64,000 bases of DNA from NCBI GenBank assembly GCA_021794075.1, contig JAJYRM010000003.1, forward strand, positions 1 to 64,000, read 5' to 3'. The translations under genes and the position numbers were made by a program. This stretch comes from Bacteroidota bacterium (lineage in GTDB: Bacteria; Bacteroidota; Ignavibacteria; Kryptoniales; JAKASW01). How positions within the stretch are numbered: the first letter of the stretch is position 1; each line of letters starts with the position of its first letter. Under the pieces are notes generated by a model that did not search any database, had not been told where the DNA came from, and saw only the letters and a list, made by a program, of their open reading frames with translations. Positions 18,960 to 28,200 of this stretch are shown here, piece by piece.

Positions 18960-20347
18960 CTCTTGCCGGCTTTCCTCCTCGACAAGATCCTGTCGGCAAG
19001 GTTGAACTGCTCTTTCAATCTCTTGGAGCTTGTGCCGCCGTACACGTCATGGCCCTCCACAGATTTGTGCGGGTCGAATATCTTGTAATATTCGCTGTCG
19101 AATAGGGGAGAGATTGCTTTCAGCTCAGCAGTAGGGAATTCGCGAAGTCTCTTTCCCGTTTCCGTCCCGGCGAGGACAAGCCTTCCAACTACTTTGTGCG
19201 CTTCGCGGAAAGGCATTCCCTTTTCTACGAGATAGTCTGCGATATCGGTAGCATATATCGAGTCGTCAGTATTCCTCATGAGATTGGCGCGCTTAACCTT
19301 CAACGTGGAGATCACCCCGCTGAAGACCCTTAGTGAAGAAAAGAGCGTATCGACCGAGTCAAACATCGGTTCCTTGTCTTCCTGCAAATCTTTCGCGTAA
19401 GTCAGCGGCAGTCCCTTCTGAAGCGTGAGAAGGGAAGTCAGGTCGGAGATCGATCTGGCGACCTTGCCGCGGATGAGTTCAAGCGAGTCTGGATTCTTTT
19501 TTTGCGGCATCATGCTACTGCCGGTAGAATAGGTGTCATCGAGCTCGACGAACGCGAATTCAGTTGAGCTCCACATGATAAGGTCTTCGGCAAACCGGCT
19601 GAGATGGATGAGCGTCTGCGCCGCGACGAAAAGGAAGTCGGTGATGAAGCCGCGGTCGCTTACGGCGGCGATGCTGTTCGGCGAAAGCTCTGAGAAGCTA
19701 AGTTCTCTTTTGAGCAGGCTTCTATCGATCTTGACTGTTGATCCCGCTACGGCGCCGGATCCGAGCGGGAGTACGTCGATCCTCGCTTCGAGATCATTCA
19801 GCCGACGATAATCGTCTTCAAGCATGAAGAAGAGTGACATGAAATAATGGCCGAGTCTAATGAGCTGAGCCTGCTGAAGGTGCGTGTAGGACGGGAGTAT
19901 GTCGTCACGGGTCGAGGCAGCGAGGTCCCGAACGGCGGATTGGAGTTCGCGTATCAGCACGCCGGCCTCAGCCGCCGCAGACTTCAGGAATATCCTCTCG
20001 TCGGTCGCGACCTGCTCGTTGCGGCTCCGGCCGGTGTGTATCTTCTTCCCTGTTTCGCCTACCTTCTCGACGAGTCTTCTCTCAATTGCGGTATGGATGT
20101 CTTCGTCCTCAGGTCTGAACCTGAATTTTCCACCCGAGAATTCTTTCCCGATCTCGCGGAGAGCTCTTGCCACATTTGTCTGCTGTTGTCTTGTAAAAAT
20201 TCCCGCTTTTCCGAGCGCGGACGAGTAAGCCGTGCTCGCTTCTATTTCTTCCTTCCAGAGTCTCCTGTCGAATGGGAGCGAATCGTTGAATTCGCTCATC
20301 AATTTCGACACACCCTTTGTAAATCTACCGCCCCAAAGTTTTGGCAT
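18956..20347 (-). CDS. argH: argininosuccinate lyase ArgH
   Basis: Splits argininosuccinate to arginine and fumarate, the last step of arginine synthesis. 463 residues. It opens with the typical KLWGGRFTKG and carries the fumarase/aspartase superfamily signature GSSMMPQKKNPDSLEL, whose loop holds the catalytic serine. HTGRSRNEQVATD and YTHLQQAQ are further conserved blocks. It lies downstream of argG and the aminotransferase on the same strand. Confidence 0.96.
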   Translation of the reverse strand: MPKLWGGRFTKGVSKLMSEFNDSLPFDRRLWKEEIEASTAYSSALGKAGIFTRQQQTNVARALREIGKEFSGGKFRFRPEDEDIHTAIERRLVEKVGETGKKIHTGRSRNEQVATDERIFLKSAAAEAGVLIRELQSAVRDLAASTRDDILPSYTHLQQAQLIRLGHYFMSLFFMLEDDYRRLNDLEARIDVLPLGSGAVAGSTVKIDRSLLKRELSFSELSPNSIAAVSDRGFITDFLFVAAQTLIHLSRFAEDLIMWSSTEFAFVELDDTYSTGSSMMPQKKNPDSLELIRGKVARSISDLTSLLTLQKGLPLTYAKDLQEDKEPMFDSVDTLFSSLRVFSGVISTLKVKRANLMRNTDDSIYATDIADYLVEKGMPFREAHKVVGRLVLAGTETGKRLREFPTAELKAISPLFDSEYYKIFDPHKSVEGHDVYGGTSSKRLKEQFNLADRILSRRKAGKR

Positions 20348-20380
20348 AACTAATTAAGCTCCTCAAAGAGTCCTTCGGAC

Positions 20381-20517
20381 AAGTTCCAAATCCCAAATTC
20401 CAAACAATCTTCAAAAGTTAAATTAACAGATCCCATTGCCAGCAGCCCCTTTTAAAATTTCCCTTTGTTCTTGGGGGGCGTTCTTGTTTGGGCATTGGAA
20501 CTTGCAGTTTGGAACTT
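20381..20517. repeat. inverted-repeat-bearing spacer between argH and the aminotransferase
   Basis: The left side reads AAGTTCCAAATCCCAAATT and on to CCAAAC; the right side carries GTTTGGGCATTGGAAC and TTTGGAACTT, which are imperfect complements. The spacer breaks an otherwise overlapping gene block. Its wording resembles dispersed intergenic repeats rather than a promoter or a T-tailed terminator. Confidence 0.4.
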
Positions 20518-21481
20518 ATTTTAAGGGAGTTAAAACTTTCTTGTTTGATTTAATGTCTTTTTCGAAAAGTTCATGGAATGCGTTCCAGACTTTTCCAGGC
20601 TTGCCGTCTCCGATTGTCCGCCCGTCATATTTTACGACCGGCGCGACGAAAAAGGAAGTGCTGAAGAATAGGATTTCCGAAGCGTTGTACGCGTCAGAAA
20701 GCGGGATGTTTTCGACGCTGACTCCCGTTATGACTTTCTTCTTTTTCAGCAGCTCTGCCATCTCGAGAGCGCGGACGAGAGTTGTGCCGCGTAAAATTTT
20801 CTCGGGAGGCGGGACGCGAAGCACGCCATCCCTTCCGACTACGGCGACGTTCTTGTTAGATCCTTCGGTGATATTTCCTGAAGCGTCGACTGCGATAGCG
20901 GAATCAGCTTCGCTCCGTCTCGCGGCGAGTTCCATCATGGCGTTTGAAAGATAATCGACGGATTTCACCTGCGGCGATAAAGGCGACTTCATTTGGGTCG
21001 GGCTCGTCGCAGCGACCATTCCTGTCTTGAAATACCGCTCCGGCGCCGGTGAAAACTTACCGATCAGGATGTAAAGGTTCGGCGCTATAGCCTCGTGAGG
21101 ATAAACGCTCATGCTTCCGTGACCGCGTGAGAGAAAGAAACGGGCAATGAAATTCTTCCTGCCGGATTCGATCCCGAGCTTCACCACAAGTCTCTTCATC
21201 TCATCGCGGGAAAACGGCGGAACTACGCCAATTGCATTCGCGGAGAAGTAAAATCTTTCGATGTGCCTGTCTAGCAAATAATAGTTGCCGTTTAAACAGA
21301 GCGCGTTGTCGAAGACTCCATCGCCGCGATGGACTAAGTGGTCGTCTATCGGGACGGACATTAAAAGGCGGTTACGAGTGTAACCGCCCAAATAAGTCGA
21401 ATAGTAGAGGAAGAAGTCGTCTTCGGTTTGCAGCTTCGCCTGCACTTCTTCAGGCTTCACCTCACGAAGGTCGAGCTTCAT
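20516..21481 (-). CDS. class IV PLP-dependent aminotransferase (D-amino-acid/branched-chain type)
   Basis: 321 residues. The fold-type IV signature is complete: [27 protein letters not shown] near residue 52, the catalytic lysine in [18 protein letters not shown], and [17 protein letters not shown] for cofactor phosphate. The N-terminal third resembles the D-amino-acid transaminase-like group also known from plants more than classical IlvE. The ATG overlaps the argG stop by 4 bases, so it is cotranscribed with argG and argH. It is not ArgD, which belongs to a different fold class. The substrate is uncertain: D-amino acids, branched-chain amino acids or aminodeoxychorismate are all possible in the family. 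Confidence 0.82.
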   Translation of the reverse strand: MKLDLREVKPEEVQAKLQTEDDFFLYYSTYLGGYTRNRLLMSVPIDDHLVHRGDGVFDNALCLNGNYYLLDRHIERFYFSANAIGVVPPFSRDEMKRLVVKLGIESGRKNFIARFFLSRGHGSMSVYPHEAIAPNLYILIGKFSPAPERYFKTGMVAATSPTQMKSPLSPQVKSVDYLSNAMMELAARRSEADSAIAVDASGNITEGSNKNVAVVGRDGVLRVPPPEKILRGTTLVRALEMAELLKKKKVITGVSVENIPLSDAYNASEILFFSTSFFVAPVVKYDGRTIGDGKPGKVWNAFHELFEKDIKSNKKVLTPLK

Positions 21482-22692
21482 TCCTTCGGCTTCCCATGCA
21501 CTTCCGATGCGACTTTCATTGAAAGCCCGAATAGGTCGATGAATCCTTCAGCTTTCTTCTGATCGTATACTTCATCCTGCGAGAAGGTCGCAAGGTCTTC
21601 TCGATAAAGCGAATAGGGGCTCTTAACGCCGGCGGCGCTAATGCTTCCTTTGTATAGCTTCAGCCTCACGGTTCCGGTGACGTACTTCTGCGTGGATTCA
21701 ACGAACGCGTCGATTGCCTCGCGAAGCGGCGTATACCACTGACCGTTATACACGAGTTCGGCGTAACGCTGAGCGACGATGTCCTTATAGTGAAGGGTAT
21801 CTTTATCGAGTATGATGTGCTCTAACTCGCTGTGCGCGGCGTAAAGGATGGTTCCGCCTGGGGTCTCGTAGACGCCTCTTGATTTCATGCCGACGAGACG
21901 GTTCTCGACAAGGTCGACGCGTCCGATGGCATTCGCCGCGCCGATTCTATTGAGCCTCTCAACCAGTGTCACGGCATCGTACTTCTTCCCGTCGATGGCC
22001 ACCGGAACACCTCGTTTGAACTCGATCTGGACAAAAGTTGGCTTGTTCGGAGCTTTTTCCGGCGAAACCGTTCGTACGAACATGTCGCTCTTCGGTTCAT
22101 TCCAGGGGTTCTCAAGCTCGCCACCCTCGTGACTGAGGTGCCAAAGGTTTCCATCACGACTGTAAATCTTCTTGAGTGTCGCCTTTATCGGGACGTTGTG
22201 CTCGTCGGCGTACCTTATGGCGTCTTCGCGAGAGCGGATGTCCCATTCGCGCCACGGGGCGATGACCTTAAGCTTAGGTGCGAAGACCTTGTAAGTCAGT
22301 TCAAACCTGACCTGATCGTTTCCCTTGCCGGTGCAGCCGTGGGCGAGGGCATCGGCCCCCTCCTTCAGGGCAATCTTCGCCTGATATTTGGCGATTAACG
22401 GTCTTGCGATCGAGGTACCGAGGAGATACTTCCTCTCGTATACCGCGTTTGCTTTGATCATCGTAAAAAGAAATTTCTCGACGAATTCTTTCCTGAGATC
22501 GAGTATATAGAACTTGTCCGCGCCGGTTTTCTTAGCCTTTTTATCGAGCCCGCGCAGTTCTTCATCGCCCTGGCCTATGTTAGCGGCATATGCAATCACC
22601 TGGCATCCATATTTATCCTTCAGGTAAGGAATTATTATAGATGTATCCAATCCTCCCGAGTAGGCGAGGACCACTTTCTTCACTTTCGACAA
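21478..22692 (-). CDS. argG: argininosuccinate synthase ArgG
   Basis: Joins citrulline and aspartate using ATP. 404 residues. The PP-loop is [32 protein letters not shown] and [16 protein letters not shown] are also typical. The start is a TTG at 22692 (MSKVKKVVL), supported by AGGAG 8 bases upstream; no ATG is nearby. It is the first gene of the argG / aminotransferase / argH / pcrA block and shares its upstream region with the divergent coiled-coil lipoprotein gene. Confidence 0.96.
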   Translation of the reverse strand: MSKVKKVVLAYSGGLDTSIIIPYLKDKYGCQVIAYAANIGQGDEELRGLDKKAKKTGADKFYILDLRKEFVEKFLFTMIKANAVYERKYLLGTSIARPLIAKYQAKIALKEGADALAHGCTGKGNDQVRFELTYKVFAPKLKVIAPWREWDIRSREDAIRYADEHNVPIKATLKKIYSRDGNLWHLSHEGGELENPWNEPKSDMFVRTVSPEKAPNKPTFVQIEFKRGVPVAIDGKKYDAVTLVERLNRIGAANAIGRVDLVENRLVGMKSRGVYETPGGTILYAAHSELEHIILDKDTLHYKDIVAQRYAELVYNGQWYTPLREAIDAFVESTQKYVTGTVRLKLYKGSISAAGVKSPYSLYREDLATFSQDEVYDQKKAEGFIDLFGLSMKVASEVHGKPKE

Positions 22693-22789
22693 TTCAATTA
22701 CTCCTGTTTTGGAACTAAAATTTACAAAAACCTGAGTTGATTTAGTATTAAGAGTGAAAAAAAATTAAGGTGAAATTCGTTTTAGATGC

Positions 22790-22818
22790 TTGACAAAAAT
22801 GCTTGTTTCAGTTAAACT
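22790..22818 (+). promoter_or_regulatory. sigma70-type promoter for the coiled-coil lipoprotein
   Basis: TTGACA, a 17-base spacer and TAAACT lie about 33 bases upstream of the ATG at 22852, which also has a strong AAAGGAGG ribosome site. The -35 box is perfect and the -10 box matches TATAAT at four of six bases. Confidence 0.65.
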
Positions 22819-22851
22819 TAGGTCGATGAAAATATGCAAAGGAGGTAGAAA

Positions 22852-23127
22852 ATGAGAAAATTGCCGGGTGTAATCCTGAGCCTCATTGTAACGTCCATTT
22901 TGCTTGCTGGATGTACTAAATATGCGGATCAGAGTCAGATGCAGCAGCTTTCGGACCTGAAGAACGAAATTGCGACATTGCAGCAGCAGATACAGACCGC
23001 TGATCAGCAGAAGGCTGATTTACAGAAACAGGTTGCAGACAAGAAGGAACAGATCAAGAAACTTGAAAACGACGAGCAGCTTCTTAATCAGAGACTGCAG
23101 TCGCAACAGAATTCCAATTCAAACTGA
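22852..23127 (+). CDS. small coiled-coil (Lpp-like) lipoprotein
   Basis: 91 residues. The signal peptide ends in the lipobox LLAGC, giving a lipidated cysteine at about residue 21. The mature part is a continuous Gln/Lys-rich coiled coil (LSDLKNEIATLQQQIQTA and onwards) ending in a short Asn/Ser tail. In layout it recalls Braun-type lipoproteins, but it lacks the C-terminal lysine used for peptidoglycan cross-linking. It is 13 bases upstream of a LysM protein gene with which it is probably cotranscribed. Confidence 0.75.
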   Translation: MRKLPGVILSLIVTSILLAGCTKYADQSQMQQLSDLKNEIATLQQQIQTADQQKADLQKQVADKKEQIKKLENDEQLLNQRLQSQQNSNSN

Positions 23128-23140
23128 CAAGGAGCCATAG

Positions 23141-23908
23141 ATGAAACGTTTATCCGTTTTGGCAGTTGTCGCGATGTTATTCGCGATTTCCTCTGTGGCT
23201 TCCGCACAGCAGGAAAAAATGAAGTACGCGGATTGGCAGGCCGAGATGACATCTTTGACCGCCAAGCGCGACTCATTGAAAAACGTGTTGAGTCAGCTTA
23301 ACACTGAGATAGCCAACTTGAAGAGCGAATTGGCCAGCCTCGACCAGCAGTACCAGGGACAGTGGAATAAGTATCTTGGAATGCTTGGAACCGACGAGGC
23401 GGGTTATAAAGCTTTCGGCCTAGCTCTCCAGAACATGCAGTCCCAGATAAACAATTATATGTCGATGTCCGATCAGGACCTCTGCGCGCAGCGTAAGGAT
23501 GTTGAAGCGCTGGGAGCCCGGATCGACTCGATGAAGACCAGCAAGTTAGCCCTCGCACAGCAGTATTATAACGAGGTGCAGACGCTGGTTAACGACTATG
23601 CTCAGTTGAAGGCCCGCCTGGCTAACTGCTCGACGGCTATGACTTACACGGTCGGTACCTGGGCACGTAACAGAGATTGCCTCTGGAACATTGCCAAGAA
23701 GTCCTCGATTTACAACGATCCCTGGAGATGGCCGAAGATCTACATGGCCAACAGGAATCAGATCAAGAATCCTGATTTGATCTACCCGAAGGAAGTGCTG
23801 AAGATTCCGGAAAACGCTCCTCTGACTGATAAGGAGAGAGCTGCCGCGCGTGCCTACTATGCAAGAAAGGCGCGCATGCAGAAGATGTCGGCGCAACCCT
23901 CGAAGTAA
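23141..23908 (+). CDS. exported coiled-coil protein with C-terminal LysM domain
   Basis: 255 residues. The signal peptide is cleaved near SVASAQ. A long coiled coil (about residues 30-165) is followed by a LysM-like domain: TYTVGTWARNRDCLWNIAKK, then NDPWRWPKIYMANRNQIKNP, ending DLIYPKEVLKIP. LysM modules bind peptidoglycan, so the protein is probably a periplasmic cell-wall-binding factor. Its partner may be the coiled-coil lipoprotein encoded immediately upstream. Four cysteines are present; a disulfide is possible. A terminator follows. Confidence 0.8.
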   Translation: MKRLSVLAVVAMLFAISSVASAQQEKMKYADWQAEMTSLTAKRDSLKNVLSQLNTEIANLKSELASLDQQYQGQWNKYLGMLGTDEAGYKAFGLALQNMQSQINNYMSMSDQDLCAQRKDVEALGARIDSMKTSKLALAQQYYNEVQTLVNDYAQLKARLANCSTAMTYTVGTWARNRDCLWNIAKKSSIYNDPWRWPKIYMANRNQIKNPDLIYPKEVLKIPENAPLTDKERAAARAYYARKARMQKMSAQPSK

Positions 23909-23946
23909 GTAAGTACTAGTACGAAAAGTTCGTTAAGTTTCAATAG

Positions 23947-23984
23947 CGCTCCCGCCTCGCTTAATAAGCAGACGGGAGCGTTTT
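23947..23984 (+). terminator. rho-independent terminator after the LysM gene
   Basis: CGCTCCCG pairs with CGGGAGCG, with an inner GCTT/AAGC stem around AAT, followed by TTTTGTTTT. It is 38 bases after the stop codon and 34 bases before the phoH ATG. Confidence 0.85.
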
Positions 23985-24018
23985 GTTTTCCTACTTTTTA
24001 TTCCTACCGGAAGTGTCA

Positions 24019-25011
24019 ATGGAAATTGTCGAGAAACGGATAAGGATTTCGGGCGTCGACCCGCTTTCACTCCTCGGCATAAATGACTCGAATCTCCAGA
24101 TTATCTCCGACAGGTTCGACGCAAACATCGTCGTTCGTGGCGACAACATCACCATAAAGGGTGAGGAGGAAGAGACTGCACGCGTCGAAAAGGTTTTCAA
24201 GGAACTGATGTACGTTCTCGACAAAACCGGTGTCCTTAGGCCGGATGATGTCGTGACAGTGGTCGAGCTCGTTTCGGGAGAAGCCGATTCGTCAGGCGGA
24301 GGCGAAAACGGAACCGCTGGGCAGGATTCAAACAAAGATGTTGTGGTCCTTTCCGCTCGGAACGACCTGATAAAGCCAAAAACTCCCGGCCAGAGACAGC
24401 TCGTCAGGGCAGTTCAGAAGAACGACGTTGTATTCGCGGTGGGTCCGGCGGGGACGGGCAAGACCTATCTTGCCGTCGCGATGGCTGTGGCGGCGTTGAG
24501 GAATAAAGAAGTGCAGAAGATCGTGCTCACGCGCCCTGCGGTAGAGGCCGGTGAAAGTCTGGGATTTCTTCCGGGTGATTTGAAGGAGAAGGTCATCCCT
24601 TACCTTCGTCCGCTTTACGATGCGCTCGACGATATGCTCCCGCAGGATAAGCTGAAGCTGTACGTTGAAAAAAATGTCATCGAGATAGCTCCGCTCGCTT
24701 ACATGCGAGGAAGGACGCTCTCCAATGCCTTCGTCATTCTCGACGAAGCTCAGAACGCGTCTGCGATGCAGATGAAGATGTTCCTTACGAGGCTTGGCAT
24801 CAATTCTAAGGCGATTATAACGGGCGACATAACTCAGATTGACTTGCCTCAGAAGAGCCTCAGTGGCCTTGTCGAGATACAGAAAGTACTGAAAAGCGTC
24901 GAAGGCATCAGCTTCGTTTACCTTGAGAAGACGGATGTCGTCAGGCACAAACTCGTGAAGGATATCATCGACGCGTACGAAAAATACAACAGCTGGGACG
25001 GCAAAGACTAA
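24019..25011 (+). CDS. phoH: PhoH-family ATPase (YbeZ-like)
   Basis: 330 residues from ATG 24019 (MEIVEKRIRISG); the track start lies inside the upstream terminator. The N-terminus is a KH-like segment, followed by the P-loop AVGPAGTGKTYLAVAMAV and the Walker B ILDEAQNA. GQRQLVRAVQKND and TRPAVEAGESLGFLPGDL are family landmarks. PhoH/YbeZ proteins are linked to RNA metabolism and ribosome maturation with YbeY, but no ybeY is adjacent here. Confidence 0.92.
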   Translation: MEIVEKRIRISGVDPLSLLGINDSNLQIISDRFDANIVVRGDNITIKGEEEETARVEKVFKELMYVLDKTGVLRPDDVVTVVELVSGEADSSGGGENGTAGQDSNKDVVVLSARNDLIKPKTPGQRQLVRAVQKNDVVFAVGPAGTGKTYLAVAMAVAALRNKEVQKIVLTRPAVEAGESLGFLPGDLKEKVIPYLRPLYDALDDMLPQDKLKLYVEKNVIEIAPLAYMRGRTLSNAFVILDEAQNASAMQMKMFLTRLGINSKAIITGDITQIDLPQKSLSGLVEIQKVLKSVEGISFVYLEKTDVVRHKLVKDIIDAYEKYNSWDGKD

Positions 25012-25259
25012 TTCCAAATGAATAAATTGCGGGGGGCGGATTGCGTAGTTTGTCCGAATTCACAGGCACCCGTCGTCGGCGTCTTCTCCCGCATTTGCAA
25101 ATCCTTTACCGGTCAATTCGGCCCCGATTCGCTTATTGACGACAGAACATTTGGCGGAAGGGCATATTCCTACTCTGTTCGTATTGGAACGACATCCGCT
25201 TGTCGGGTCCACCTCTCCAAATAAATCTCAAAAAACAATCCTATGAGCAAGGTCTTGCA

Positions 25260-28200
25260 ATGATAAAAAAGGTCGCGGCAACTATAGTGATGCTTTATTC
25301 CCTGAACGCTTTCGCCGGGAATAGAGTGCTTATCGTGTACGAAGGCAAAGATGCCCAGAGCAATCCGGCAAAAGGAGACGCCCTCCAGCTGTACCAGCTC
25401 CTCGGCCATTTCGATCTCCGCAAGAAAGTGGTCGCGGCCGACGATTACCGCCCGGGGGAGTGCAACGGTTTCGATTACGTCTTCTTCAATGGGTTCAGTC
25501 CTAATTGCCAGCCGCCGGATAAATTTCTCGATGACGCGTTCAATTATAAGGGAACGCTCGTCTGGCTGAATACCGGTATAATTGCGTTCAACGCGCGTCA
25601 CAATCTAGCGGAAAAGTACGGGTTTATTCCGGAGAGGTATGACTCTACGCTCGGGTTTGACGCGGTAGTCCCAACTGACCGGGATTTCAGGTTCGACAAG
25701 GGGGACAACTACCTAACGATGATGACGATAACAAACGGCAGTAAAGTCAAGGTACTTGCGAACGCTTACGCGCCTCATCATGTCGTCTCGCCATATGCCA
25801 TTCATTCCGGCAATCTTTATCTCTTCGGTGATTCGCCATTCTCGTACATCGGGCCGACAGACAGGTACATCTTCTTTGCCGAGAAGCTCCACGATATTCT
25901 TCACCAGGAGCATCCTGAGTTTCACTCGGCAATGATCCGCATAGAAGACGTTGACCCTACCGAGGACCCAAACAGCATTAGAAGGATTACGGATCTGCTA
26001 TACGGCGAGCACGTCCCGTTCCTGATTGCCGTCGTGCCATTTTATGTCGATCCGGCAAACAACGTCCGTATCTCCCTTTCGGACAAGCCTGATATGGTGG
26101 ACGCGCTTCGATACGCCGAAGAGCATGGGGCGACCGTCGTCATGCACGGAGTCACTCATCAGTATCACGGCGTAACAGATAATGATTATGAATTCTGGGA
26201 CAGCGCGCTGAACAGGCCTATAGCCAACGATAATGCTGGCTACGTTGAACAGAAGCTTGAGACCGGGGTAGAGGAACTGATGCGAAACGGCGTTTACCCG
26301 CTTGCCTGGGAGACGCCCCATTACGGCGCCTCAGATATCGATTACGCCGCGATATCAAAGGTGTTTTCTACTGCGGTCGAGCAACGCACTGTCTTGAACA
26401 ATCTCGATTACAGTCAGTACTTTCCTTATGTCATTCAAAAAGACTTGTTCGGTGAAAGGATCGTCCCCGAGAATACCGGCTACGTCCCTTATGGCCCGCC
26501 TGAAGAGGAGGAGAAGGGAGTCCAGGATATACTCGCGGCAGCCAAGGCTAATCTATACGTTAGAGACGGCTACGCTACAGCGTTCTTCCATCCGTTCATG
26601 CCGATTCATCTCCTCAAGGAAATTGTCGAGGGCACCAAAGCGCTCGGCTATACGTACGTCAGTCTGCGCGACAGCAGCAATGTGGTGAGGCTTCCCGATA
26701 GGGTCGTTTTGTCAGGCACGGATTCGTTTAAGATTTCAATTGAGGACGAATATCTCAAACAAGTATATCTGAATGAAAAGGGAGAAAGAGCTGAAAGAGA
26801 GATAACTCCTAAGAGAGTCACGGAGACGTTCAGGAAGAGCGTCAGTCTGAAAAAAGGTTGGATCTACGCGGCTGAGCCCATAGAGTACAGGGAGAAGGAC
26901 CTGACCTTGCTGGACAAAGTAATGATAGGAGCCAAGAGTGTTTGGAGAAGTTTTTTTCCAAAAAAGAAGAAGATTACTCCGGCAGTCGCGGGCATACTTT
27001 GGGATTCGACTGCGACTGGCGGCGCGAAGCTTGACGAAGAGAGTTTTGCGGCGGCGCTCAGGAGCGTGGGCATACCCACCGACACGCTTACACCGGGTGG
27101 CCTCGACAGCCTGAACCCGTATAACCTTCTGATCGTCCCGTACACCGTCGCGGACAATCTTCCTGATTCTCTTTACGAGACACTCGAGAAGTTTGTCTCG
27201 TCGGGTGGGAGTTTGGTCACGGATTCGAAGAATCCTCTCGCGGTTGATTTCGGAGTTAAGTTCAGTCAAAACGTCATGCGGCTCGAGAAAGTAAGGGACC
27301 GAATGTTTCCTGAACAGCTCCTGAGCTGGGGAAACTTCGAGACTGTCCACCGGATCGATGTCGAGGAAAACGATCAGGTAATCTGCTCGAACGATTTGAA
27401 CGACGCGCCGGTAGCCATAGCAAGAAACTACGGGCGAGGCAAAATCATCGTGATGAGCGCGCGATTCGACCCCGTGACGGGGGGAGGCTACGCCAGATTC
27501 CCGTATTTCATCGAATGGATCAAGAATTATTTCCAGCTTTACCCGACATTGAGACGGGACAACCTCGATATGTTCTTCGATCCGGGGTTAAGGTCAACGT
27601 CGCACATAAGCGTCGAATCTCTTGTAAAGGACTGGGCAGCAAAAGGTATTAGGGTGATTCAGGTTGCCGGATGGCACGAATATCCCAAATATACTTACGA
27701 TTACGACAGGTTGATCAGGTTGTGCCATGCTTATGGAATTGCCGTGTACGCGTGGCTGGAACCACCACAGATAAACAAGAAGTTTTACGATGAGCATCCG
27801 CAATGGCACGAGAAGAATTACAAAGGACAGGACGTGCGCCCCGACTGGCGCTATCCCGTCGCGCTTGCCGATCCTGCCTGCTTGCGCGCGGCATCTGACT
27901 GGACTTACAAGTTCCTTACCTCCCATGATTGGGACGGGGTGAACATATCCGAGCTCTATTTCGGTGGGGAGGGGGCGCCTGCTGATCCGAAATTGCTTAC
28001 CCCTTTCGATATGAGCGTGCGCGTCAAGTTCAGGAAGGAATACGGCTTCGATCCCGTCCAACTCTTCCAGCAGAACTCTACGCACTATTACAAGACCTCG
28101 CCGCAGGACTGGAAGAGCTTCGTCGACTTCCGCGCTTCTTTGGTAACGAGCCTGACCTCGCATTTCATAGATGTAGCCAGGGACGCCTTCAGCAGCAAAC

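Noticed and set aside
25018-25224. 68-residue ORF between phoH and the deacetylase gene
   Set aside because: No ribosome site, no signal or domain pattern, and composition unlike neighbouring genes; treated as chance.
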